64,000 bases of DNA from DASXVX01 sp036504075 (GTDB lineage Bacteria; Bacillota; Sulfobacillia; Symbiobacteriales; Symbiobacteriaceae). Below the pieces are notes generated by a model. That model saw only the letters and a program-made list of their open reading frames with translations. It did no database searches and was not told the DNA's origin. Shown here piece after piece: positions 34,133 through 42,192 of this stretch. The stretch spans positions 101,233 to 165,232 of the forward strand of contig DASXVX010000007.1 of assembly GCA_036504075.1 (NCBI GenBank), given 5' to 3'. Made by a program: the position numbers and the translations under genes. The stretch's first letter is position 1, and the number at the start of each line of letters is the position of its first letter.

Positions 34133-35044
34133 ATGTCCGTCAGTCTGAAGGGCCGCGACTTTATCACCATCCACGACTGGACCACCGAAGAGTTGGACCA
34201 GCTACTGGCCACCGCTGACCTGCTGAAGCTCCGGCAAAAGACCGGGATGGTCGACCAGCCGCTCAAGGGTAAAACCCTGGGCATGATCTTCACCAAGGCG
34301 TCCACCCGCACCCGCCTCTCCTTCGAGGTCGGCATTTACCAGCTGGGCGGCATGGGGCTGTTCCTCTCCGCGAACGACCTGCAGCTCCGGCGGGGCGAAA
34401 CCATCGCCGACACCGCCCGAGTGCTCTCCCGGTACCTGGACGGCATCATGATCCGGACGTTCGCCCACAAGGACGTCACGGACCTGGCCGAGTATGCCGA
34501 TATCCCGGTCATCAACGGGTTGACGGACTGGCAGCATCCGTGCCAGGCCATGGGCGATCTGATGACCATCCGCGAAAAGAAGCGGAAGCTGGAAGGTCTG
34601 AAGCTGGTCTTTATGGGCGATGGCAACAACGTGGCCCATTCGCTCATGGAGGCAGGCGCCAAGTTTGGCATGGAAGTCGTCGTCGCCTGCCCGGCCGGCT
34701 TTGAGCCCGACCGCGTGGTCACCGGCCGGACTGCGGCGAAAATCGTCGTGGACGACCCGAAGGCCGCCATCGCCGGCGCCGACGTGATCTATACCGACGT
34801 CTGGGCCAGCATGGGCCAGGAGGCCGAGGCCGAAACGCGGGCGAAAGTGATGCGTCCCTACCAGATTAACCGCGAGCTGATCTCCCTGGCCAAGCCGGAC
34901 GCCCTCTTCCTGCACTGCCTGCCGGCCCACCGGGGCGAAGAAGTCACCGACGAAGTCATGGACGGACCCAACAGCGCCGTCTGGGACCAGGCCGAAAACC
35001 GGCTGCATTTGCAGAAGGCGATCATGGCGCTGGTTATGGGGTAA
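34133..35044 (+). CDS. argF: Ornithine carbamoyltransferase family
   Basis: A 303-residue carbamoyltransferase. The carbamoyl-phosphate site STRTRLSFE, the HPCQAMGDL region and the C-terminal FLHCLPAHRGEEVTDEV (HCLP loop) are intact. The ornithine type is favoured by HCLPAH, but putrescine or other diamine acceptors cannot be excluded by reading alone. The neighbouring carbamate kinase would use its carbamoyl phosphate. RBS AAAAAGGAGG, start ATG. Confidence 0.88.
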   Translation: MSVSLKGRDFITIHDWTTEELDQLLATADLLKLRQKTGMVDQPLKGKTLGMIFTKASTRTRLSFEVGIYQLGGMGLFLSANDLQLRRGETIADTARVLSRYLDGIMIRTFAHKDVTDLAEYADIPVINGLTDWQHPCQAMGDLMTIREKKRKLEGLKLVFMGDGNNVAHSLMEAGAKFGMEVVVACPAGFEPDRVVTGRTAAKIVVDDPKAAIAGADVIYTDVWASMGQEAEAETRAKVMRPYQINRELISLAKPDALFLHCLPAHRGEEVTDEVMDGPNSAVWDQAENRLHLQKAIMALVMG

Positions 35045-35086
35045 GCTATGGCAAAGCGGAAGAATCCGGTCAAAGGAGCGTTACCA

Positions 35087-36403
35087 ATGCCGAAGACTCG
35101 CGTGCTGATCATGGGCGCCGCCGGGCGTGACTTTCACAATTTCAACGTCGTCTACCGGAATAACGATGCTTTCGATGTCGTCGGTTTCACCGCCACCCAG
35201 ATCCCGGACATCGCCGGGCGCAAGTACCCGGCCGCCCTGGCCGGCAAGCTCTACCCGAACGGCATTCCCATCTACGACGAGAGTGACCTCTCCCACATGA
35301 TCAAGGAGATGAAAGTCGACCAGGTCGACTTTGCCTACTCCGACGTGCCCCACGAATACGTCATGCACCGGGCGTCTATCGCCATGGCCGCGGGCGCCAA
35401 CTTCAAGCTCCTGGGCTACCGGGAAACACGCATCAAGTCCACGAAGCCGGTCGTCGCCATCTGCGCCGTGCGGACAGGCGCCGGCAAGAGCCAGACCTCC
35501 CGCCGGGTGGTGCAGATTTTCCGGAACATGGGCAAGCGGGTCGTTTCGATCCGGCATCCCATGCCGTACGGCGACCTGGAGGCCCAGAAAGTCCAGCGGT
35601 TCGCCTCCTACGCCGACCTCGACCGGCATCACTGCACGATTGAGGAGCGGGAAGAGTACGAGCCGCATATCGATCTGGGCGCCGTCATTTACGCCGGCGT
35701 CGACTACGAAGCGATCCTGCGGGAGGCCGAAAAAGAGGCCGACGTCATCATCTGGGACGGCGGCAACAACGACTTCTCCTTCTATGATGCCAACCTGTAC
35801 ATCACCGTGGCGGACCCGCACCGGCCCGGCCACGAAGTCTCCTACCACCCGGGCGAGACGAACCTGCGCCTGGCCGACGTGGTGGTCATCAACAAGATCG
35901 AAACCGCTTCGCCCGAAGGCGTGGCAAAAGTGCGGGAGTCCATTCTGGCCTGCAACCCGAGCGCCATCGTGGTGGATGCCGCCTCGCCGATTTTCGTGCA
36001 GAACGGCGAACAGATCCGGGGCAAGCGGGTGCTGGTGATCGAAGACGGCCCGACGCTCACCCACGGCGAAATGAAGTACGGCGCCGGCGTCATTGCCGCC
36101 CGGAAGTTCGGCGCTGCCATGCTGGTCGACCCGCGGCCGTGGGCGGTGGATACCATCGCCGCCACCTTCGTGAAGTACCCCGAAGTCGGGACGCTGCTGC
36201 CGGCTATGGGTTACGGCGACAAGCAGATGAAGGACCTGGAGACCACGATCAACACCTGCGAATGCGATCTCGTGATCTCGGCCACCCCCATCGATATCAC
36301 TCGCGTCATCAAGCCCACCAAGCCGGTGCTGCGGGTCGGCTACGAACTGCAGGAGATCGGCGAACCTAACCTGGAGGAGATCATCCGGAACCGACTGGGG
36401 TAA
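35087..36403 (+). CDS. P-loop protein of the cyclic-2,3-diphosphoglycerate synthetase-like family
   Basis: A 438-residue protein with an N-terminal nucleotide-fold segment (VLIMGAAGRDFHNFN) and a central P-loop CAVRTGAGKSQTSRR (about 127-140). IIWDGGNNDFSFY and DVVVINKIETASPEG follow as the GTPase/ATPase-like Mg and NKxD-like motifs, with a C-terminal CDLVISATPIDITRV segment. These features match annotated cyclic 2,3-diphosphoglycerate synthetase-like proteins and GTPases. I doubt that cDPG is made here because the locus lies with carbamate genes. Start ATG 35087 after AAAGGAG; ATG 35048 has no ribosome binding site. Confidence 0.7.
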   Translation: MPKTRVLIMGAAGRDFHNFNVVYRNNDAFDVVGFTATQIPDIAGRKYPAALAGKLYPNGIPIYDESDLSHMIKEMKVDQVDFAYSDVPHEYVMHRASIAMAAGANFKLLGYRETRIKSTKPVVAICAVRTGAGKSQTSRRVVQIFRNMGKRVVSIRHPMPYGDLEAQKVQRFASYADLDRHHCTIEEREEYEPHIDLGAVIYAGVDYEAILREAEKEADVIIWDGGNNDFSFYDANLYITVADPHRPGHEVSYHPGETNLRLADVVVINKIETASPEGVAKVRESILACNPSAIVVDAASPIFVQNGEQIRGKRVLVIEDGPTLTHGEMKYGAGVIAARKFGAAMLVDPRPWAVDTIAATFVKYPEVGTLLPAMGYGDKQMKDLETTINTCECDLVISATPIDITRVIKPTKPVLRVGYELQEIGEPNLEEIIRNRLG

Positions 36404-37618
36404 ATGCCCATGAATCTCCCGGAATCGATTCGTGAGATCAATCCCCTGCTTGACGGGATGGCCCGCGGCAACCGGCCCGACCCCGGGAATCCCCTCGGGC
36501 TGGCCGCCGGCCTGGGTCTGGCGACGCCGGACGGCGACCTTACGGCGGACGGGCAGGCCTACGCCCAGCCCGGCGTAACCGGCGGTCCCTCCGCCCTGGT
36601 GATGACCTCGGCCCGGCGGGCGGCGGCAAGCCGAGTCATGGCGGGGCCGCTGCCGTTGCCGGCGGCGCTCCGGCGACTGCTCCGGCAGATTGTCCACCGG
36701 AAGCAGCGGTTGGTCTCGCCGCTGGACCTGGGCTGGCCGGAAGTGCTGCTGCGCCCGTACCTGGCCTACCTGGAGGACCTGGGGCTGCTGGTGGCCGTGG
36801 GGCCGCTGGTGGAAGTGACGCCGGCGGGAGAGGCGCTGGCGGCTCTGCCCGACCCCTTGCCTTCCTGGCCGCGCTGGACGCCGCCGGGTCCGGCCGCCGC
36901 CCCTTCAATGAACCCGATATTGACCCCGACATTGACCCCGACATTCCGGTCAGCCCTGTTCCGCTACCACCTCGTGCGGCGGGTCTGCATGGCGCTCCTG
37001 ACCATGCGGGGCCGCCGGGAGTGGCACCGGCTCCAGCCGCTGCTCGATGGCCCCCTGGGGGCCCTGCAGCCCGCCTGTGCCGAATGGCTCAGCCGGTTCC
37101 AGCAGGCCCAGCCTGGCTCCTGCCGGATCTGGGCGCCCGAGCGGGTGGCGCAGTTCGAGGCCCGGATTGCGTACCCCGCCTGGTTCGGCGACTGGACCCG
37201 GGCGCTGCTAAACGCTTCGCCGGACGGCGCCGTCGAAGCGCTGGCCCGGTCGCCGCTCCTGCTGGAGGACCCGCCCGTGCTGGACGCGGGCCTGCCGAGC
37301 CGGGAGGGGTGGCTGGTCGCCGCGGCCCTGGCCTGGACCACCCGGCGGGGCCGTCTGCTGCTGTACGCCGAAGCGACAGGCCGGCTCCGGCAAGACGGTC
37401 TGATTCTGCCGCCCTGGCCGGACATGCTCGCCACGCTGGAGGCGGCTGGCCTCCTGGTTACGACTCGCGACCCGGCCCGCCTGGTGCTCGCGACCGAAGT
37501 CCGGCCGCCGGCGGAGGCCATCTGGCCGTACGGCAGCCCCGACCTTTTGGCCGCCGCCCTGCTGGAAGGCGGTGCCGTCGGAATTCCGGAGCATGTCCGC
37601 CGCCCGGCCCCGATTTAG
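36404..37618 (+). CDS. Unknown protein in the carbamate gene cluster
   Basis: A 404-residue protein that I do not recognise. It is rich in Leu, Pro, Ala and Arg, has no signal peptide or clear membrane segment, and starts directly at the stop of the P-loop gene (TAA-ATG). The gap between the N-terminal and C-terminal halves contains an NPILTPTLTPTF repeat encoded by tandem ATTGACCCCGAC copies (36913-36938). The helical pattern (LRRLLRQIVHRKQRLVSPLDLGWPEVLLRPYLAYLEDLGLL) could be a winged-helix. It reads as a coupled fourth gene of the cluster. Confidence 0.6.
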   Translation: MPMNLPESIREINPLLDGMARGNRPDPGNPLGLAAGLGLATPDGDLTADGQAYAQPGVTGGPSALVMTSARRAAASRVMAGPLPLPAALRRLLRQIVHRKQRLVSPLDLGWPEVLLRPYLAYLEDLGLLVAVGPLVEVTPAGEALAALPDPLPSWPRWTPPGPAAAPSMNPILTPTLTPTFRSALFRYHLVRRVCMALLTMRGRREWHRLQPLLDGPLGALQPACAEWLSRFQQAQPGSCRIWAPERVAQFEARIAYPAWFGDWTRALLNASPDGAVEALARSPLLLEDPPVLDAGLPSREGWLVAAALAWTTRRGRLLLYAEATGRLRQDGLILPPWPDMLATLEAAGLLVTTRDPARLVLATEVRPPAEAIWPYGSPDLLAAALLEGGAVGIPEHVRRPAPI

Positions 37619-37636
37619 ATTCCAAATGCCGCGAAG

Positions 37637-37668
37637 AAGGGCGCCCTGGGTTTTACCCCGGGGCGCCC
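37637..37668. terminator. Bidirectional hairpin between convergent genes
   Basis: Stem GGGCGCCC/GGGCGCCC with loop TGGGTTTTACCCCG lies between the unknown + gene and the - DUF2344 gene. Confidence 0.65.
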
Positions 37669-37674
37669 GCCTGT

Positions 37675-38394
37675 TTACTTCACCAGATCCCACGGCTCCT
37701 CCAGCGCCCCCGTCCGGGGGTTGTGCCGGTACATCGTCAGCCGGTGCGCCCGGACCAGTTCGGCCGGCCGGAACCGCTCCGACACGGCCTGCAACCCCGT
37801 TAGCAGGTCGTCGGGCTTCAGGTTCCCCTGGTTGCCCATCTCCAGCACAACCCGCAGGTTGGCCACCGCCCCGTCGCCGCCCGGCCCCGGCAGGACCGCC
37901 TCCAGCGATAGCTTGTGCACCTGCGGGCGGATATTGACCAGGTGCGCCCCCCGCTTGCCTTCTTTCGTGACTTCGACGGCCTCCCGGCGCAGGAATTCCG
38001 TCACCCCTGCCGCCAGACCTTCCGGGTCCGCAGCCGGCAGCGAGAGCGTCATCCGGTATTCCGACATATTCAGCAGACTCTGCAGGGAGTCCCCCTCCGG
38101 CGCCTCCCGGGCCTCGACGAAGGAGAGTCCCGGCGGGCAAGTGCGGTTGGCGCGGGCCACGAAGTCGGCCGGGTCCAGGTCGTCCGTCAGTTCCACGTCG
38201 ATGAACTCGCCTTCGCTGCTGTGCCCCGTCGCCAGGGCCGCCGCGAAGCTGACCCGTGGGTGCGGGCTGAACCCCTGGGTGTAAGCCAGCGGCAGCGCCG
38301 CCCGCCGGAGCGACCGCTCCAGCGTCCGCAGCAGATCCAGGTGCGAGAAGTAGATCGCCTGATGCTGCTTGGCAACCCTGACTCTAAGCTTCAT
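37675..38394 (-). CDS. TIGR03936/DUF2344 radical SAM-associated protein
   Basis: A 239-residue protein of the family that pairs with the B12-binding radical SAM protein upstream; the two genes overlap by 11 bases. Conserved features are KLRVRVAKQHQAIYFSHLDLLRTLERSLRRAALPLAYTQGF, typical of DUF2344, and YRMTLSLPAADP. Its biochemical role is unknown; in related genomes the pair is placed next to rng and is thought to act in tRNA or cofactor modification. Confidence 0.88.
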   Translation of the reverse strand: MKLRVRVAKQHQAIYFSHLDLLRTLERSLRRAALPLAYTQGFSPHPRVSFAAALATGHSSEGEFIDVELTDDLDPADFVARANRTCPPGLSFVEAREAPEGDSLQSLLNMSEYRMTLSLPAADPEGLAAGVTEFLRREAVEVTKEGKRGAHLVNIRPQVHKLSLEAVLPGPGGDGAVANLRVVLEMGNQGNLKPDDLLTGLQAVSERFRPAELVRAHRLTMYRHNPRTGALEEPWDLVK

Positions 38395-40270
38395 TGGCTG
38401 TACCCTCCGCCGGCGGTTTCAGAAGCGGCGCCACGCCCCAGGCCATGCAAACGCCGCAAACGTCGCAGTTCTCCCAGCGGCAGTCCGGCACTTCCTCTTC
38501 GTTCATGGCCCGCTGATGATCCGAAATCAGCCATTCCCGCGTCACCCCGGCGTTGAGATGATCCCACGCAAACACCTCGCCGTAGCCCTTGCGCCGGTAG
38601 GCGTAGAACCCGATGTCGATGCCGGTCTCCGCGCAGGCCTTGAGCCAGCGGTCGTAGCGGAAGTGATCCGTCCAGCCGTCGAACCGGGCCCCCATCTCCC
38701 AGACCTTCAGGAGCACCTCGGAAACCCGCCGGTCGCCCAGCGAGAGCATCGCTTCGATGTGGCTGGTGTCCGACGGGTGGTACTTGTACTCGATCCGCCG
38801 GTCCTTGAGGAACCGCTTGATCAACTGCTGCCGCCGGACCACCTCGTCTTTGGTCACCTGCGGCTCAAACTGGAACGGCGTGTGCGTCTTCGGTATGAAG
38901 ACCGAGACGCTGATGGTCACCCGTACGTGCCGGGCCTCGTCCCGCCCCAGGACCTCCTCGGCCACCTGCAGCGCCCACTGCCCCTTCTCGGCGATGCCCT
39001 GCAGGTCGGCATCGGTCTCCGTGGGCAGCCCCAACATGAAATAGAGCTTGACCGACCGGTAGCCAGCCGTAAACGCGGCATGGAAGGCGTCGCGGATATC
39101 CTTGTCTGATACCGTCTTGTTGATGACGCGCCGGATTCGGGCCGAACCGCCTTCCGGCGCCAGAGTCACGCTGCCCTTCTTCACTTTCTGCGTGGCATCC
39201 GCCAGGGCGACGGAAAAAGCGTCCACCCGGGTGGACGGCAGGGTCACGTTCACCCCGCTGCACTGCAGTTCGTTGGAGAGCTTCGTCACCGTGCCAATGA
39301 CGTCCGTGTAGTCGGCCGTGGAGAGCGACACCAGGGAGAGTTCGTAATGCCCGGTGTTCCGGACGACCTCCCGGGCCAGGTCCTGCACCAGCTCCGGCGA
39401 CCGCTCCCGCACCGGGCGGGTAACCATACCGGCGTGGCAGAACCGGCAGCCCCGGGTGCAGCCCCGGAAGACTTCCACCTGCGCCCGGTCGAAGATGATC
39501 TCCATGTTCGGCACAATCGGCGCCGTGGGGAACGAGACCTCGTCCAGATCTTTCACGACGGCCCGGTCCACCACCGCCGGCGCCAGCGGCTCATTCACCA
39601 CGTAGCGCTTGATGGTGCCGTCGGGCAAATACTCCACGTCGTAAAAGGCCGGCACGTAGCAGCCCGTGATCCGGGCCAACCGGCGGAGCAGGTCCCGCCG
39701 GCTCTTGCGCCCTTCCGCCTTCCACTGCTTGACCACGTCCAAAATCTGGTTGATCACCTGCTCGCCGTCTCCGAGAACGGCCACGTCCAGGAACGGCGTC
39801 AGCGGCTCGCAGTTGAAGGCACACGGCCCACCGGCGATCACCAGCGGATGCGCCTCCGTCCGGTCCGCCGACCGAAGCGGGATGGACGCCAGGTCCAGAC
39901 AAGTGAAGACGTTGGTATAGGTCAGCTCAAAGAGCAGGGGAAACGCCACAATATCGAACTGGTCGACCGGCGTCCAGGTTTCCAGCGTAAACAGGGGAAT
40001 CCCCTGCTCCCGCATTTTGGCTTCCATATCGGGCCAGGGCGCGTACGCCCGCTCGCACAGGGCGTCCGGCCGCCTGTTGATCTGGTGGTACATGATCAGG
40101 GACCCCAGGTGGGACAGACCCACCTCGTAGGCGTCCGGAAACGTCCAGGCGACCTTCAGGTCCACCTGCGCGTGGGTCTTGACGATGGCATTCCACTCGC
40201 CGCCCGCGTAGCGCGCCGGCTTGGAGACCTGGGGCAGCACGGCCTGGATGCGTTCAATCAGACTGCTCAC
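38384..40270 (-). CDS. TIGR03960 B12-binding radical SAM protein
   Basis: A 628-residue protein: an N-terminal cobalamin-binding-type region (about 30-190) and a radical SAM core whose cluster motif is RGCTRGCRFCHAGM (CxxxCxxC). The C-terminus has a Cys-rich segment, CRWENCDVCGVCMAWG, which may hold an extra iron-sulfur cluster. The start chosen is GTG 40270 after AAAGGAGAC. It acts with the DUF2344 partner; the reaction is not known. Confidence 0.9.
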   Translation of the reverse strand: MSSLIERIQAVLPQVSKPARYAGGEWNAIVKTHAQVDLKVAWTFPDAYEVGLSHLGSLIMYHQINRRPDALCERAYAPWPDMEAKMREQGIPLFTLETWTPVDQFDIVAFPLLFELTYTNVFTCLDLASIPLRSADRTEAHPLVIAGGPCAFNCEPLTPFLDVAVLGDGEQVINQILDVVKQWKAEGRKSRRDLLRRLARITGCYVPAFYDVEYLPDGTIKRYVVNEPLAPAVVDRAVVKDLDEVSFPTAPIVPNMEIIFDRAQVEVFRGCTRGCRFCHAGMVTRPVRERSPELVQDLAREVVRNTGHYELSLVSLSTADYTDVIGTVTKLSNELQCSGVNVTLPSTRVDAFSVALADATQKVKKGSVTLAPEGGSARIRRVINKTVSDKDIRDAFHAAFTAGYRSVKLYFMLGLPTETDADLQGIAEKGQWALQVAEEVLGRDEARHVRVTISVSVFIPKTHTPFQFEPQVTKDEVVRRQQLIKRFLKDRRIEYKYHPSDTSHIEAMLSLGDRRVSEVLLKVWEMGARFDGWTDHFRYDRWLKACAETGIDIGFYAYRRKGYGEVFAWDHLNAGVTREWLISDHQRAMNEEEVPDCRWENCDVCGVCMAWGVAPLLKPPAEGTANEA

Positions 40271-40352
40271 CCGCCCGTCTCCTTTCTTCGTTGGGGTAAC
40301 CCAATGCCTGTTCGGCAACGAAACCCCGACTCCTGCCGGGTCCAAAATTCCG

Positions 40353-41207
40353 CTACACGTCCAGAATCTGCTCCACCGTCGCCTCCGGCCCCAGCGTTTC
40401 GAACGCGTCCATCAACTCTGCCTCATGCAGTGTGCCCAGCGGCTGCAGGTCCTCGTCCACCACCAGCACCAGGTGGTAATGGCGGGCGGCCAGGTGTTCC
40501 ATCACTTCCCGGAGGCGGGTGCCGGCCACGGCCACCAGTTGCTGGGCCACCATGACACGCCGCCCCGCCAGCCGCTCCCGCTTATGCAAAAATTGCCGGT
40601 ACGACCGGAACACCGCCTGCTCCACCTCCCGCCCGGCACTCAGGGTCAGGAACACGCCGCCGATCAGCGGCGTGGGGTAAAATCGCCCCGTCTTCCAGAG
40701 CACCATCAGGGCCGTCCCCACCATGACGATGCCGCAAAGCCGGCCCAGCCGGGCCATCCAGCCGGTGACCCGCCGGTAGCCCCAACGCTGGGCCAGCAGT
40801 CCCCGGAGCGCCCGCCCGCCGTCCAGCGGCAGCGCCGGGATCAGGTTGAAAAAGGCCAGCGACGCGTTCGTCTCAAAGCAGAACCGCACCAGCCGCTGGT
40901 CCCAGAACCGGTCGCCGGTGAGAAACAGCGCCAGCCCCGCGAGAAAGAACGACTGAAACGGTCCCGCCAGGGCCACGGAGGTCTCCGCCTGCGGGTCCGT
41001 CTCCAGGGCCGAGTCCATGCGGGCCATTCCGCCCAGCGGCGTAAGCACCAACTCCTCCACCTGCACGCCCAGCACCCAGGCCACGAATAGGTGGGCGGTC
41101 TCGTGGGCCGCCAGGGAGCCCAGCAAGATCAGCGCCTCGGTCGTGTAGCCGGCCCCGGCCGCCAGGGCCAGCAGAATGGCGAAAAGCCAGTCGACGCCGA
41201 GCTTCAT
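40353..41207 (-). CDS. spoIVFB: SpoIVFB-like M50 site-2 protease with CBS domain
   Basis: A 284-residue intramembrane zinc protease. HETAH (about residue 35) and NLIPALPLDGGR (second zinc motif) mark the active site; there are about six membrane helices. The C-terminal 90 residues form a CBS-like domain (VMVAQQLVAVAGTRLREVMEHLAARHYHLVLVVDEDLQPLG). In Bacillus SpoIVFB cleaves pro-SigK and is controlled by SpoIVFA; the next upstream gene is the SpoIVFA-like partner. Confidence 0.9.
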   Translation of the reverse strand: MKLGVDWLFAILLALAAGAGYTTEALILLGSLAAHETAHLFVAWVLGVQVEELVLTPLGGMARMDSALETDPQAETSVALAGPFQSFFLAGLALFLTGDRFWDQRLVRFCFETNASLAFFNLIPALPLDGGRALRGLLAQRWGYRRVTGWMARLGRLCGIVMVGTALMVLWKTGRFYPTPLIGGVFLTLSAGREVEQAVFRSYRQFLHKRERLAGRRVMVAQQLVAVAGTRLREVMEHLAARHYHLVLVVDEDLQPLGTLHEAELMDAFETLGPEATVEQILDV

Positions 41208-41227
41208 GCCGGCGATCGTGCCCAGCT

Positions 41228-41977
41228 TCAGGGCTTACTCCCTCCCAGCCCGAGGTACTGTGACGGGTCCACCTGCGCCCGCCCCGCCCCCGGGCGAATC
41301 TCAAAATGCAGGTGCGAGGGCAGGTTCTGCTCCAGGCCCGCCACCCGGGCGACGACCGCCAGCAACTGCCCCTTGTGCACCCGGTCCCCCGGGTGGACCT
41401 GGATGTGCTCCACCTGGGCGTAAATCGCCAGGAGACCGCTGTGGTCCACCTCCACGGCGCCCCCCAGCTTCGGATCCTTGAACGTGCGCAGCACCTTCCC
41501 GTCCCCGGCCGCCGTCACCTCCGACCCCACCGGCGCCGCCAGGTCCAGCCCGTTGTGAAACTCCCGGCTGATGGCCTGCGGCAGCCAGCCGAAGCCGTAG
41601 AGCACGGTCCCGTTCACCGGCATGGCCAGCCGGTCCGGGGCAGGGGCCGTGACGGGGGCAGGGGCCGGAGCCGGGGCCGCTGCGGCTGCCGGCGGCAGTT
41701 TCGCCCAGGTCCGGAACCGCTCCAGTCCGTCCATCCAGAGTCCCGAGGCCGCTTTCGCCCAGCCGCCTTGGCGGGCCGCCCAGGCCGATGCCCGGTTCGC
41801 CTTCCCGGCAAAGTCGTAATCCGTCCGGGCCGTCCAGAGCAAGGCGCCCCGCACCCGGGCCGTCGGACCCGGCGGCAGCACCGTCACCACCCACACCAGC
41901 CCCACCAGCACCAGGGAGACCACCACCTGCGCGTACAGGCGGCTCTCCCTGAAGCGCGCCCAGGGATCCGTAGCCAT
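41228..41977 (-). CDS. spoIVFA: SpoIVFA-like M23 peptidase-fold membrane protein
   Basis: A 249-residue protein with one N-terminal membrane helix (about 17-35), an Ala/Pro-rich linker and a C-terminal LytM/M23 domain. The zinc ligands HNGLDLAAPVG and HLHFEIRPG are kept, so unlike some SpoIVFA proteins it may be enzymatically active. Start ATG 41977 after GGGGGAGGG; the longer upstream frame is noncoding. It stands 20 bases before the M50 gene. Confidence 0.85.
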   Translation of the reverse strand: MATDPWARFRESRLYAQVVVSLVLVGLVWVVTVLPPGPTARVRGALLWTARTDYDFAGKANRASAWAARQGGWAKAASGLWMDGLERFRTWAKLPPAAAAAPAPAPAPVTAPAPDRLAMPVNGTVLYGFGWLPQAISREFHNGLDLAAPVGSEVTAAGDGKVLRTFKDPKLGGAVEVDHSGLLAIYAQVEHIQVHPGDRVHKGQLLAVVARVAGLEQNLPSHLHFEIRPGAGRAQVDPSQYLGLGGSKP

Positions 41978-42093
41978 GGCAATCCCTCCCCCGCCATGTC
42001 TATGGACGGGCTTTCGAATTATGCGCCGTTGATAACAGGGCGCGAACATAGTCGCCTCCCGCCTTTTGCTCCGCAAAAGTCTGCCGGCCGCTC

Positions 42094-42186
42094 CGGCGGC
42101 TGGCGCCGCGGTCTGCCGGCCGCTCCGGCGACTGACGGAGTCAGTCGCGGCAAGGGCGAGGCGGTCCATACCGCCTCGCCCTTGCC
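42094..42186 (-). repeat. Palindromic and direct repeats, with terminator, after the HD-GYP gene
   Basis: GTCTGCCGGCCGCTCCGGCG occurs twice (about 42074-42094 and 42112-42132). The second copy is followed by CGGCGACTGACGGAGTCAGTCGCG (copy 2 of the palindrome also seen at 19897) and then a stem GGCAAGGGCGAGGCGGT/ACCGCCTCGCCCTTGCC. The hairpins act as the terminator of the HD-GYP gene. Confidence 0.65.
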
Positions 42187-42192
42187 GGTCTC

